From positions 5,890,001-5,954,000 of the forward strand of contig NZ_CP068595.1 in NCBI RefSeq assembly GCF_016772475.1: a stretch of DNA of 64,000 nucleotides. The letters run 5' to 3'. This document shows positions 43,341 to 52,244 of this stretch, piece after piece. The translations under genes and the position numbers were made by a program. The stretch is from Paenibacillus sonchi. Its GTDB lineage: Bacteria > Bacillota > Bacilli > Paenibacillales > Paenibacillaceae. The notes below the pieces were generated by a model. That model was not told where the DNA came from, searched no databases, and saw only the letters and a program-made list of their open reading frames with translations. Position 1 is the first letter of the stretch. Every line of letters starts with the position of its first letter.

Positions 43341-45431
43341 TTGACACAGAGTACAGGCAAACGCCTGCTGCAGTATGCTTTAACTGCCAAAAAGACCTTT
43401 ATCGCAGCCCTTTTGCTGCTTTCCATCGGAGTGGCGGCAGAGCTGGCAGGCCCTTTTATCGCCAAGAGCATGATCGACAATCACATGCTGGCCATCGAAA
43501 AACCATACTTCCAGACCTCCTCCTCCGAGGAAGCGGCTGAGTATAAGAACGCCTATTACAAACGCGGTGACCGCTTCGCACCGGATGAAGCCAAAGGCCA
43601 GGAAATCCGCCTGCTGCAGGCAGGAAAAAGCTTTTATATCATCAATATGCCTGTTGCCCAGCCCGAGGGGGAGCGGACCTTCCGCGAGGGAAAGCTGCAT
43701 ATCCAGCGCGGGGATACCGAAGCCGTCTACCCGGCGGTGAAGCTGTCGGCGGATGAGCTGTTTTCCTTCTACAAACCGGAGCTTCCCGGAATCTACGAGC
43801 TTGTAGGCTTGTACGCTTTATTCCTGGTCATCTCGATCTTTGCCGAGTTCGGCAAAACCTACTGGCTGCAATCCTCGGCCAATCAGGTCATCCGGAAGCT
43901 GCGGACCGATGTGTACGCGCATATCCAGCGGCTGCCGGTATACTTTTTTGACAATTTGCCTGCGGGCAAGGTGGTGTCCCGGGTGACGAATGATACGGAA
44001 GCGGTAAAAGATCTGTTCATCGCCGTATTATCCAATTTCAGCACCGGGATTATCAATATTATCGGCGTATATGTCGCCTTGTTCCTGCTGGATATCCGGC
44101 TCGGCCTGGTCAGTCTGTTCATCGTGCCGATTGTGATTCTCTGGATCGTGCTCTACCGCAAAATCGCCACCAAATACAACACGATTATCCGCTCGCGTCT
44201 CAGTGAGATCAATGCGATTATCAATGAATCGATTCAGGGGATGTCGATCATCCGTATTTTCCGCCGCCAGAAGCAGAGTACTGAGGAGTTCGAGAAGCTC
44301 AACGATGATTATTTGAAGTATCAGAACAAAATGCTGAATTTGAACGCCTTCACGTCCCACAATCTGGTGAACTCGCTGCGCAGCCTTTCTTTTGTGCTGG
44401 TGCTGTGGTATTTCGGCTTTGGCAGTCTGGGCGGCTCCACCTTTGTGTCACTGGGTGTGCTGTATGCGTTCGTTGATGTGCTCGGACGGATGTTCCAGCC
44501 GATTACCGGGATGGTCAACCAGCTCGCCAACCTTGACAGTTCCATGGTTTCAGCCGGACGTGTGTTTACGCTGATGGATGAACCGGGCGAACCGGTGACA
44601 GACGGAACCATGCCGCGTTACAAGGGGAATGTAGTATTCAAGGATGTCTCTTTTGCTTATAAAAAAGACTTCGTCCTGAAGGGCATCTCCTTCGAAGCGC
44701 GCCCTGGCGAAACCGTTGCCCTCGTCGGCCATACCGGCTCCGGCAAAAGCTCGATCATCAATCTGCTGTTCCGCTTCTACGATCCGCAGCGCGGAACCAT
44801 TACGATTGACGGCCAGGAGGTCAAGAGCATACCGAAGCAGTGGTTGCGCAGCCACATGGGCATCGTCCTGCAGGACCCTTACCTCTTCACGGGCACCATC
44901 GCCTCCAATGTTAGCCTGGGAGACGAACGGATCTCCCGTGAACGTGTGGAGCGGGCGCTGCAGGAGGTTGGCGCCGACAAGCTGCTGGCCCATCTCCCCC
45001 ATGGCTTTGATGAGCCTGTGGTGGAAAAGGGCAGCACGCTGTCGGCCGGACAGCGCCAATTGATTTCCTTTGCCAGAGCGTTGTCCTTTGATCCGGCGAT
45101 ACTGATCTTGGATGAAGCCACCTCCAATATCGACACCGAAACGGAGAGCCTGATTCAGGATGCGCTGGAGGTGCTCAAGAAGGGACGCACCACCTTCATC
45201 ATCGCCCACCGCCTCTCCACCATCCGCAGTGCCGACCAGATCCTGGTGCTGCACCACGGGGAGATTGTGGAACGCGGCAGCCATGATGAACTGATGGCCC
45301 TCGGCGGAAGATACTTCCGCATGTATCAGCTGCAGCTTGGCGCTGGAGCAGGCGGCGGAACCGAGCTTCCGGCTCCTGCGGCGGTTCAGGTATCCGGTGC
45401 TCCCCTGCGGCCATCGGTCAAGCAAGTATAA
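43341..45431 (+). CDS. bmrD: Heterodimeric multidrug ABC exporter subunit BmrD-like (catalytic site)
   Basis: 696 residues from TTG 43341, 8 bases after GGAGG; a GTG at 43332 overlaps that site. Between the first two membrane helices lies a roughly 110-residue hydrophilic insert (PYFQTSSSEEAAEYKNAYYK…), matching the extracellular domain of BmrD. The ATPase has Walker A GHTGSGKSS, signature LSAGQRQLISFAR, and Walker B ILILDEATSNID with the catalytic Glu retained. The Ala/Pro-rich C-terminus ends after residue 670. Pairs with bmrC to make the functional transporter. Confidence 0.92.
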   Translation: MTQSTGKRLLQYALTAKKTFIAALLLLSIGVAAELAGPFIAKSMIDNHMLAIEKPYFQTSSSEEAAEYKNAYYKRGDRFAPDEAKGQEIRLLQAGKSFYIINMPVAQPEGERTFREGKLHIQRGDTEAVYPAVKLSADELFSFYKPELPGIYELVGLYALFLVISIFAEFGKTYWLQSSANQVIRKLRTDVYAHIQRLPVYFFDNLPAGKVVSRVTNDTEAVKDLFIAVLSNFSTGIINIIGVYVALFLLDIRLGLVSLFIVPIVILWIVLYRKIATKYNTIIRSRLSEINAIINESIQGMSIIRIFRRQKQSTEEFEKLNDDYLKYQNKMLNLNAFTSHNLVNSLRSLSFVLVLWYFGFGSLGGSTFVSLGVLYAFVDVLGRMFQPITGMVNQLANLDSSMVSAGRVFTLMDEPGEPVTDGTMPRYKGNVVFKDVSFAYKKDFVLKGISFEARPGETVALVGHTGSGKSSIINLLFRFYDPQRGTITIDGQEVKSIPKQWLRSHMGIVLQDPYLFTGTIASNVSLGDERISRERVERALQEVGADKLLAHLPHGFDEPVVEKGSTLSAGQRQLISFARALSFDPAILILDEATSNIDTETESLIQDALEVLKKGRTTFIIAHRLSTIRSADQILVLHHGEIVERGSHDELMALGGRYFRMYQLQLGAGAGGGTELPAPAAVQVSGAPLRPSVKQV

Positions 45432-45525
45432 CGCAACAGCCGTTATCCCGCCCGCAGCCTGATCTTCACCGTGAAGATCTTTCTGTAAGCCGGGAATACG
45501 CGAAGGGTTATCAGCAGCTATACTC

Positions 45526-45562
45526 CCCCTGATGCAGGAATCAGCATCAGGGGTTTTTATTT
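45526..45562 (+). terminator. Intrinsic terminator of bmrCD
   Basis: CCCCTGATGC (45527–45536) and GCATCAGGGG (45545–45554), 8-base loop, followed by TTTTTATTT. Confidence 0.92.
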
Positions 45563-45624
45563 GCTTGTGCTGAGAACATTTGTTCCGTATAATGGAAATA
45601 TATTATAAGATCGGAGTGGAAAAC

Positions 45625-46881
45625 GTGACCACTTATCGTCTCAGCAAGCGGCAAGCCCGGCTTTTCCTGCTTCAGCATCAGCGGCTCATATCCGGAGGCC
45701 TGCCCCCCGGCAAAGGGGCCATTTACGACTTCGTCCGCCATGTAGGCTGTATACAATATGATCCGCTCAGCATTGCCGGGCATAATCATGAACTTGTCCT
45801 GCAGGCGCGGATTCCCGGCTTCGTCCCGGAGCTGGCCTCGGAGCTTCTCTACAAGGACAGGCTGCTGATCGACGGCTGGGACAAAAATATGTCGATCTAC
45901 TGCACGGAGGACTGGCCGTACTTTCAGCGGCGCAGAGCGATGGCGGCAGAACGCTATCAAGGGAAAGAGGCACTCGGTGCCATGGTGTCGCATGTCCGGG
46001 AAGAATTGACCCGGCGCGGTCCCCTCTCCTCGCTGGATCTGGAGAGCACTGACAAGATTGATTGGGCCTGGGCCCCGGCACGCCTATCCCGTGCTGCCAT
46101 GGAGAGCATGTATTATTGGGGCGAGCTTTCTGTACATCATCGGGTCCATACACGCCGCTACTATGATTTCAGTGCGAAGCTGCTGCCTGGGCATCTGCTT
46201 GACGCTGAGGACCCTAACGTGACACCTGAACAGCACTTTGACTGGTATGTGCTGCGGAGAATCGGCAGCATCGGCCTGCAGTGGAACAAATCCGGAGACG
46301 GATGGCTTGGCATCGCAGGTCTGAAGAGCAAGGAGCGGACAGCCGCGATTGAGCGTCTGCTGCTAAGCGGCTCCCTCCGGGAGGTTCGCGTTGAAGGGGT
46401 GAAGCATCCCCTATATATGCGCACAGCGGATGCGCCCGGACTGGAAGAGATTCTGCTGCGCGGAGATACCGCTGATACAGCCGGGGCTGACACAGGTGCT
46501 GACTTCGCCGCCGCACTGGCCCCGCTCGACAACCTGCTCTGGGACAGAGAGCTGATCCGGCAATTATTCGGATTCACCTACCGCTGGGAGGTGTACAAGC
46601 CGGTTGCCGAACGGGAGTACGGCTATTATGTGCTGCCGCTGCTCTACGGGGACCGTTTCATCGCACGGTTTGAACCGGTAATGGATAAGAAGAACGGGAT
46701 ACTGAATATTCTGCGCTGGTGGTGGGAGCCAGGCACGGACTTAAGCGCGGAGATGATCCCCGCGCTTACAGCAGCTCTTGATTCGCTCGCAAAGTGTACG
46801 CGGGCATCGTCGGTTAGGTTCGCTCCCGGAGTGGCAGAGAGCAATGGGCTTCGGGAGCTGGAGGCGAGCCTTCAACCTTAG
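45625..46881 (+). CDS. YcaQ-like winged-helix protein (DNA glycosylase family)
   Basis: 418 residues from GTG 45625, close behind CGGAG; an in-frame ATG at 45580 lies in promoter-like sequence. Seen: the N-terminal LSKRQARLFLLQHQRL, GCIQYDPLSIAGHNHELVLQAR and WDKNMSIYCTEDWPYF, then FDWYVLRRIGSIGLQ, and a C-terminal LLWDRELIRQLFGFTYRWE, PLLYGDRFIARFEP. These are YcaQ/DUF1006 landmarks. E. coli YcaQ unhooks interstrand DNA crosslinks; genomes of antibiotic producers carry relatives as self-resistance genes (established knowledge). The role here is unproven. Confidence 0.88.
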   Translation: MTTYRLSKRQARLFLLQHQRLISGGLPPGKGAIYDFVRHVGCIQYDPLSIAGHNHELVLQARIPGFVPELASELLYKDRLLIDGWDKNMSIYCTEDWPYFQRRRAMAAERYQGKEALGAMVSHVREELTRRGPLSSLDLESTDKIDWAWAPARLSRAAMESMYYWGELSVHHRVHTRRYYDFSAKLLPGHLLDAEDPNVTPEQHFDWYVLRRIGSIGLQWNKSGDGWLGIAGLKSKERTAAIERLLLSGSLREVRVEGVKHPLYMRTADAPGLEEILLRGDTADTAGADTGADFAAALAPLDNLLWDRELIRQLFGFTYRWEVYKPVAEREYGYYVLPLLYGDRFIARFEPVMDKKNGILNILRWWWEPGTDLSAEMIPALTAALDSLAKCTRASSVRFAPGVAESNGLRELEASLQP

Positions 46882-46912
46882 ACTGTCCATTGAACAGGCT
46901 GGTGAAGCAGCG

Positions 46913-46928
46913 GGATGTCCGGACATCC
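46913..46928. repeat. 16-base perfect palindrome between convergent genes
   Basis: GGATGTCCGGACATCC lies 32 bases after the YcaQ-like stop and 84 bases before the hydrolase stop. No T tract follows, so it is a poor terminator. Its purpose is unclear. Confidence 0.55.
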
Positions 46929-47011
46929 AAAATATCAACCGTATTTACGCCGTTATCCCCTCCAATCAAAGCGATATCCTCCAGGATGCGCAGTCCGCGA
47001 TCCTTTGCGCA

Positions 47012-48049
47012 CTAGGGAATAGCATCCGTGTGTGCTGCCTTTCCAACGACGTCCCTGATCGCAGCGATGACCGCGTCCGGGCGTTCTAACTGCATAACGT
47101 GGCTGGAGTCGGTGAGGACCTGGTGGGTACTGTTGGAGGACCAACCGGCTTCCTCGGCTTGCATGCTGGCCCAAGCTGCTTCCGCACGATTGAACTGTTC
47201 GCGCGTGAGTCCACCTGCGGCCCGTTCGGCTTCGCTGAAAGCGCTCCAAGGCTTTCCCCTGGAGAGCACGGCCAGGGGCAGATGGCCAAGAGTGCGGAAT
47301 GTGCCGGCCTCACGCAGCGAGTCTTCGAATACGGCTGCCTCCGCGAAGGCGGCTGCAAGGGATGTCGGCTGATAAGCCGTGATGGCTTTCGCCGTCTGGG
47401 ACGGCAACTCCGGAACCTCGGCAGCAGGCAGCACTAGCCTCGGCAAACCGGTCCACGCCACTGCGGCGAGAGCGCGGAACGCGATTGGAATCGGATTGCT
47501 CGCTGGCTCGCCGGTGGCCTGAGCGAGACGCGCGGTCTGGTCAGGGTGCGAGGCGTCGACCAGAACCATCCCGGCGACCTCTTTTCTGTAGTATTTGGTG
47601 AACGTCATGACGTACGGGCCACCCATGGACGCACCGACTAAAATATATGGCGGTTGTTCATTTGCAGCACGCAGGACTTTGTGAAGATCTTCGGCAATCG
47701 CGTGACTGTTCCGCCGACCCTTGGCCGGATCGCTCCACATAATGCCGGCCCGGTCATAGGAGCAAACCCGCGTGAACCGGGCGACCTGTTCCTGGACGGG
47801 TTGCCATAGCGCAGAGCCGCTTGTATCTGCACCCGCCTCAAGCACGACAAGCGGTGTGCCGCGCCCCTGACAATTCAGATGGATCTGGCGGCCGCCTATG
47901 TCCACAAGCCTTCCGGGCGCCGGGAAATCCTTAATAGCCCGGCTGCGGGCCGCCTGTTCATAAATGCCGCCGGTCGAAACTAGCGCGATTCCAAGGATAG
48001 AGCCGGTGATGGTCACACGCTTTACCCAACTTCTAATAGATAAACGCAT
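47012..48049 (-). CDS. Alpha/beta hydrolase with N-terminal membrane anchor
   Basis: 345 residues from ATG 48047–48049 (GGAGG 7 bases upstream). An in-frame ATG at 48166 also has AAGGAG, so an N-terminally extended form is possible. An uncleaved or signal-anchor helix (VTITGSILGIALVSTGGIY) precedes the hydrolase core. Seen: oxyanion/strand motif VVLEAGADTSG, nucleophile elbow GASMGG, an acid in LVDASHPD, and a final DSSHVMQL histidine. Substrate unknown. Codon use is GC-rich (many Ala/Arg codons) compared with flanking genes. Confidence 0.86.
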   Translation of the reverse strand: MRLSIRSWVKRVTITGSILGIALVSTGGIYEQAARSRAIKDFPAPGRLVDIGGRQIHLNCQGRGTPLVVLEAGADTSGSALWQPVQEQVARFTRVCSYDRAGIMWSDPAKGRRNSHAIAEDLHKVLRAANEQPPYILVGASMGGPYVMTFTKYYRKEVAGMVLVDASHPDQTARLAQATGEPASNPIPIAFRALAAVAWTGLPRLVLPAAEVPELPSQTAKAITAYQPTSLAAAFAEAAVFEDSLREAGTFRTLGHLPLAVLSRGKPWSAFSEAERAAGGLTREQFNRAEAAWASMQAEEAGWSSNSTHQVLTDSSHVMQLERPDAVIAAIRDVVGKAAHTDAIP

Positions 48050-48241
48050 AATCTTTCCTCCCACTGTAAAAGTAATGTTTCTCCTGCTTTCTCTCCGAAT
48101 GACCCCGGTCCAGCCGCGATGCACGTAGACTATGGCCGGGGTGGAGGAACCGGTTAGCTGATTCATGCAAGCTCTCTCCTTTTCATTCATCCAGAGACAC
48201 TATACCCGTCTGATTTGAAATGAAGATGAACGGAGCGTTAC

Positions 48242-48279
48242 AAAAAAACAACCGGGGGCCAGAGGGCCTCCGATTGTGA
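48242..48279 (-). terminator. Terminator of the two-component operon
   Basis: Minus-strand ACAATCGGAGGCCC and GGGCCCCCGGTTGT-like arms pair imperfectly around a 3–4-base loop. They are followed by a T7 run (A-run 48243–48249). It lies about 37 bases past the histidine kinase stop. Confidence 0.65.
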
Positions 48280-48315
48280 TTAAATCAGATAACATAAGCA
48301 GCTATACGGTTGTTA

Positions 48316-49665
48316 TTAGCCCTTCCTGAGCGGCAGCTTCACCGTGAAAACCGAACCCCCGCCGGGCTCTTCATCCGCCCGGATTTCCCCTTCGTGCAGC
48401 TCCACGATAAGCTTGACGATGGACAAACCCAGTCCGTTTCCGCTGACGGCGCGGTCGCGGGCTTTGTCCACTTTGTGAAACGGCTTGAAAATATCCGTCC
48501 GCTGATCCTCCGGTATTCCGATGCCGTTGTCCGTTATGCGGACGACCGCCGACCGGCCGCCGGCATAGACGCGAATGCAGACCCTTCCGCGGACCGGAGT
48601 GAATTTAATGCTGTTGCCCAGCAGATTCGTCCATACCTGGCTGAGTTGATCCTCGTCTGCACAGACGGTTACCGGCTCCAGATCCAATTCGACGGCGATC
48701 TCTTTACCGGACCATTGCGGCTCAAGCGCAATGACGGCCTTGCGGAGCTGTTCGTCAAGCCGGAAAGCTACCGGTTGCACGGGATGACGATCATGCTGCA
48801 AGGAAGAAAGCCGCAGCAGGTTTTGGCTGATCCTGGACAACCTCTCGCTTTCTTCCTCAATAATCGTCAGATAATGCATCCGGCTTTCCTCGCTCATCCG
48901 TTTCTGCTTCAATGCCTTGGCGAAGCCGGAGATGGACGTCAGCGGCGACTGGATCTCATGCGATACGTTCGCCACGAATTCCCGCCTCATCCGGTCCAGC
49001 TTGGCAAGCTCCTGCGCCATCTCGTTAAAGCTCGTGTTTAGCTGTCCGATCTCATCCTTGCGGTTCGTCCGAAGCTGCATGTCAAACTGCCCTTGAGCCA
49101 TTTGCCCGGCCGCATCTCTCAGCCGAAGAAGCGGCTTCACAATTGACCGGGCGGCAGCCAGTACGAGGAAACTTCCGATCAGGAAGACGGTTAACAGCTC
49201 CGTGTTGACTTCTTTGCTCGACTGCAGCCACAATTCGTTGCTCTTCAGCATGACGAATAAGGCATACGACTGACCGTCAACCGGGAATGGAAGTCCGACC
49301 ATCGGATACCGCCCTTCGTGCTCGATGTTCCTCGTCACACCGCCGGACAGCACGTGACGAATCCGTTCCGCGCCGGGAACGACAGGCTCCGACCTGTCTT
49401 CCAGCAGCGGATTGCCGGAGGCGTCGAATAGTTGAACCGCATAAATGGATATGCTGGAAACGTTGTTCATGAAAGGAATCAATTCCGTTCCAGCGGACGA
49501 ACGGTAGGTCTGAATGATCTGCTTGCCGTTCGACAGCAAGCTGTTCTCCAACGTGTGGGCAAACGGTTCACGGAACAGGAGCGTAGACGCGATGGAAGCG
49601 ATGATGAGACTGGCAACAATGACACCGATGAAGGTGAGGACGATGCGGGTATACAGCGATTTAAT
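48316..49665 (-). CDS. OmpR-system sensor histidine kinase (apparent AUU start)
   Basis: 449 residues if initiated at ATT 49663–49665. Order: first membrane helix (YTRIVLTFIGVIVASLIIAS), an extracytoplasmic sensor of about 120 residues, second helix (VFLIGSFLVLAAARSI), HAMP, H-box FVANVSHEIQSPLTS, N-box NLLGNSIKFTP, G1 DNGIGIPED and GNGLGLSIVKLI. The only ATG/GTG/TTG-type start in frame, TTG 49551, would delete the first membrane helix. GGAGGTG lies at correct spacing before ATT, which overlaps the response-regulator stop. The signal is unknown. Confidence 0.88.
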   Translation of the reverse strand: MKSLYTRIVLTFIGVIVASLIIASIASTLLFREPFAHTLENSLLSNGKQIIQTYRSSAGTELIPFMNNVSSISIYAVQLFDASGNPLLEDRSEPVVPGAERIRHVLSGGVTRNIEHEGRYPMVGLPFPVDGQSYALFVMLKSNELWLQSSKEVNTELLTVFLIGSFLVLAAARSIVKPLLRLRDAAGQMAQGQFDMQLRTNRKDEIGQLNTSFNEMAQELAKLDRMRREFVANVSHEIQSPLTSISGFAKALKQKRMSEESRMHYLTIIEEESERLSRISQNLLRLSSLQHDRHPVQPVAFRLDEQLRKAVIALEPQWSGKEIAVELDLEPVTVCADEDQLSQVWTNLLGNSIKFTPVRGRVCIRVYAGGRSAVVRITDNGIGIPEDQRTDIFKPFHKVDKARDRAVSGNGLGLSIVKLIVELHEGEIRADEEPGGGSVFTVKLPLRKG

Positions 49666-50341
49666 CCCGGTACACCTCCAGACGGTAGCCGAGACCGCGC
49701 AGCGTTACAATGCGGAAATCAGACTCGTGTTCGGCGAAGCGCTCCCGAAGCCGCTTAATGTGTACGTCCACGGTCCGCTCATCTCCTTCGTAATCGATGC
49801 CCCAAATCTCCGCGATCAGATGATTCCGGGTGAACAACTGCCCGGGATAACTCCCGAGCTTGTAGAGCAGTTCAAATTCTTTCATGGGCAGGGTGAGCTC
49901 CAGACCGTCCTTGTTCACCACCTGGTAGCTTTTGCGGTCCAGCCGCAGATCGCCAAGGCGTATCGTTTGAGAATAGGCGATCCGGTAACGTTTCAACAGC
50001 GCCTGGACCCGAAGCGCAAGCTCCATCGGGTCGAACGGCTTAACGAGATAATCATCGGTACCCAGCTTGAAGCCTTTAATGCGGTCCGCCGGCTCGCCTT
50101 TGGCGGTAATCATGAGCACCGGCATGTCTCCAAGCTCGCGGAGCCTGGCACACAAGGCCCATCCGTCCATTCCCGGCATCATGATATCCAGGACAACTAA
50201 GTCCGGCGGGTGGTTCTCGGCGTATTCCAGCGCTTCGGCACCGTTTCCCTTCTGTACGACTTCAATCCCTTCATCTTCGAGGTAGAGCCTCACCAGTTCA
50301 CGGATATTTGCATCATCGTCTACAACCAGCACTTTGGGCAT
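49661..50341 (-). CDS. OmpR-family response regulator
   Basis: 226 residues from ATG 50339–50341, which follows GGGGGGAGG. Receiver domain: VVDDDANI, phosphoacceptor Asp in VVLDIMMPGMDGW, Thr in ITAKGEP, and Lys in YLVKPFDP. The DNA-binding winged helix reads MKEFELLYKLGSYPGQLFTRNHLI and ERTVDVHIKRLRERF. It is cotranscribed with the kinase, overlapping by 5 bases. Promoter targets are not visible nearby. Confidence 0.95.
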   Translation of the reverse strand: MPKVLVVDDDANIRELVRLYLEDEGIEVVQKGNGAEALEYAENHPPDLVVLDIMMPGMDGWALCARLRELGDMPVLMITAKGEPADRIKGFKLGTDDYLVKPFDPMELALRVQALLKRYRIAYSQTIRLGDLRLDRKSYQVVNKDGLELTLPMKEFELLYKLGSYPGQLFTRNHLIAEIWGIDYEGDERTVDVHIKRLRERFAEHESDFRIVTLRGLGYRLEVYRD

Positions 50342-50779
50342 CTGCCTCCCCCCTTTCGGCCTATGCCGCCACATTTTACGACAACTGTATGAACTCAATA
50401 TGAACATTAACCCCGTACTTCAGGAAATTAAGGTATATCGAATTGGTTTACACAGCAAGTCTACCATTTCGGTGAATATTCTGCGATATGGCATCGGCTT
50501 CCACTTATCAAGATGAGCCGCCATGCGTTTATTCGATGAGATGATTGGGCGGATAGCAACACGAGGCTTACGGCCGCAGGGGTTCCCCACCGCTTCAAGA
50601 TCAACGGGGGCATGCGGAAGACGAATCGTTGTATCCTTCGCGATCTATCCGCAGCCGTTACGGACAGGAAAGCCCTTATTGATAGAAAATTCGTCTATTC
50701 CGCAGGACAGCGGACTGAGATGCCTTTATTTGTCCCTTTCCCCTTTATTCCAGGCTCATTCGAACGATATAACGACTCC
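50342..50779. other. Gene-free stretch upstream of the two-component operon
   Basis: About 440 bases. I see no credible ORF with a ribosome-binding site. It contains GC-rich segments with GTCCGC-type words like those in repeat family A (for example CAGCGGACTGAGATGCC near 50708), so part may be an eroded copy. The operon promoter should lie in 50342–50480, but I cannot pick convincing hexamers. Confidence 0.4.
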
Positions 50780-50957
50780 TGAGTCCGTACCCGCTGAAAA
50801 AGCAAGATTTTTAGCAAAATAAGGGCTCCTCAGTCCGCTTCAGTCCGTTTCTGTCCGCTTCAGTCTACGGATGGAGCCCCATCCTCCTGCATCGCTAATA
50901 TCCTGTGAAGCTTCCAAGATATCCACATTTTTTTACACTGTGTAGTTTCCTTTTACA
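50780..50957. repeat. Dispersed intergenic repeat, family A, copy 2
   Basis: Aligns in order with 190–349: TGAGTCCG, GCAAAATAAGG, TCCGCTT, GGATGGAGCC, TGAAGCTTC and AGATATCCACATT. This copy has an extra CAGTCCG-rich block. Like copy 1 it abuts a minus-strand terminator. Confidence 0.65.
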
Positions 50958-50997
50958 ATAAAAAAGCCACCCCATAAATCATTTCGAGGTGGCTTTA
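50958..50997 (-). terminator. Intrinsic terminator of the HEPN-like gene
   Basis: Minus-strand AAAGCCACC (50996–50988) pairs with GGTGGCTTT (50971–50963), followed by a T-rich run (A5–6 at 50960–50965 on the plus strand). Confidence 0.78.
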
Positions 50998-51028
50998 ATC
51001 AGTGAAAGAGTATAAATAAGGGGTCCGC

Positions 51029-51493
51029 TCAGATTAAATTCTCTTCTTCAAGTCCCAATTTGCTGTACAGCTCGGTGCAGTAACCCTGGAGCTTAATCTC
51101 TAGCCTGCGGGCTTTATTCTTGAACCGCTTCAGTTCACGGATCATATGTGCCCTGCCGGCCGGCGTGAAGGTTTCCTGAATCCGTTCCTTGAAATAATCA
51201 TGTACAATATGGTTACGCTGCTTCCATACGGCCTGCAGCTGGTTGGTTTCCTCTTCTGAAAAGGGGAAGTGATGCTGGATTTCTTTGATGAGCTGGCCGA
51301 GTGAATTGCTCAGCTTGCGCTGATACAGTTCCGCAAGATCCGCTTCTGTTGGCGTTTCCCCCTGAGACAGCTTCGTAAGCAGCAGCAGGTTGGTCAACTG
51401 CTGCTCCAGTGCCTGGCAGTAATAGACGGCCAGACCGAAATAAGCAAATAACTCTTTGGATTGTTCACTCTCCGGTACTTGCGTATCCTTCAT
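51029..51493 (-). CDS. HEPN-like small helical protein
   Basis: 154 residues, all-helical in look, from ATG 51491–51493 behind GGGAGGAACG. Seen: KELFAYFGLAVYYCQALEQQLTNLLLLT and, near residue 95, QRNHIVHDYF. The Arg-x4-His arrangement is the hallmark of HEPN ribonuclease or ligand-binding domains. No partner nucleotidyltransferase (MNT) gene is adjacent, so a toxin role is not supported. Function unknown. Minus-strand neighbour of the ABC pair upstream. Confidence 0.72.
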   Translation of the reverse strand: MKDTQVPESEQSKELFAYFGLAVYYCQALEQQLTNLLLLTKLSQGETPTEADLAELYQRKLSNSLGQLIKEIQHHFPFSEEETNQLQAVWKQRNHIVHDYFKERIQETFTPAGRAHMIRELKRFKNKARRLEIKLQGYCTELYSKLGLEEENLI

Positions 51494-51533
51494 CGTTCCT
51501 CCCGTTCCTCCTTCTTTCTTATAATTTAGTGTC

Positions 51534-52244
51534 TCACAAGCTTTTGCGGTCATCCATCCGGCTGGAGCGGTATAGATAAAATCCGATTAACAGCACTATA
51601 TAGACCAGTGCATGCACAAAGGCTCCAATCACCCGCATTAAAGACAAGTTATCGGCATTCATCAGAACATCCATCACCGGAGCTGCCGGTGGAAGCAGAA
51701 GATGTACATAAGGACCTGGAATGATTGCGCTCATTTTGTTCGCCCCTATGGAGATTATAAGAACCGTAAGCAGAAGACCGGCGGCGTAGCTGGTTTTGGG
51801 TACCCAGGAAGCCTGAAGATACAGAGAGACAGCCGTACCTAACAGACCCAGCAGGAAATGTCCGGCAAAGGCGAGTGTCATTCTGTATAAACCTGCCGGT
51901 TCATCAAACTTTCCGGTAAACACCGGAAAGATCACAATCAGCAGGGCAAGCAGCAAGATAAACAGACCCAGGGTAAGCAGTGTACCGAGGTTATATCTCA
52001 TCTTGCTCCTTGCCTGAACAATCGATACCTGCCGCTGTACCGGATGCTCGTGATTCAGAAAGCTTAGCCCCAACCAGGCAGAACCGGCAAAAAGGATAAT
52101 GGCTGTGGCTGCATAGCTGTTCATTACAGGATTAGGGGTATAGGAATAGAGGATCAATACCGCAATAATCGTACCAGCTATAGGCCCGAAATACCGCTGG
52201 GAAACCGTATAGCTGCGAAGCAGATAGACCATTAACGCCCTCAT
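51534..52244 (-). CDS. ABC transporter permease subunit (six-helix)
   Basis: 236 residues from ATG 52242–52244 (GAGGAGG upstream), overlapping the ATPase stop by ATGA. About six hydrophobic helices (IIAVLILYSYTP; LTLGLFILLLALLIVIFPVF; FAGHFLLGLLGTAVSLYL; LIISIGANKMSAIIPGPYVHLLLPP). It fits ABC-2 type permeases without a close family name. Forms a transporter with the adjacent ATPase; substrate unknown. Confidence 0.8.
   Translation of the reverse strand: MRALMVYLLRSYTVSQRYFGPIAGTIIAVLILYSYTPNPVMNSYAATAIILFAGSAWLGLSFLNHEHPVQRQVSIVQARSKMRYNLGTLLTLGLFILLLALLIVIFPVFTGKFDEPAGLYRMTLAFAGHFLLGLLGTAVSLYLQASWVPKTSYAAGLLLTVLIISIGANKMSAIIPGPYVHLLLPPAAPVMDVLMNADNLSLMRVIGAFVHALVYIVLLIGFYLYRSSRMDDRKSL

Noticed and set aside
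48316..49551. Kinase start at TTG 49551
   Set aside because: It would delete the first membrane helix, which is encoded in frame upstream, and has no ribosome-binding site.
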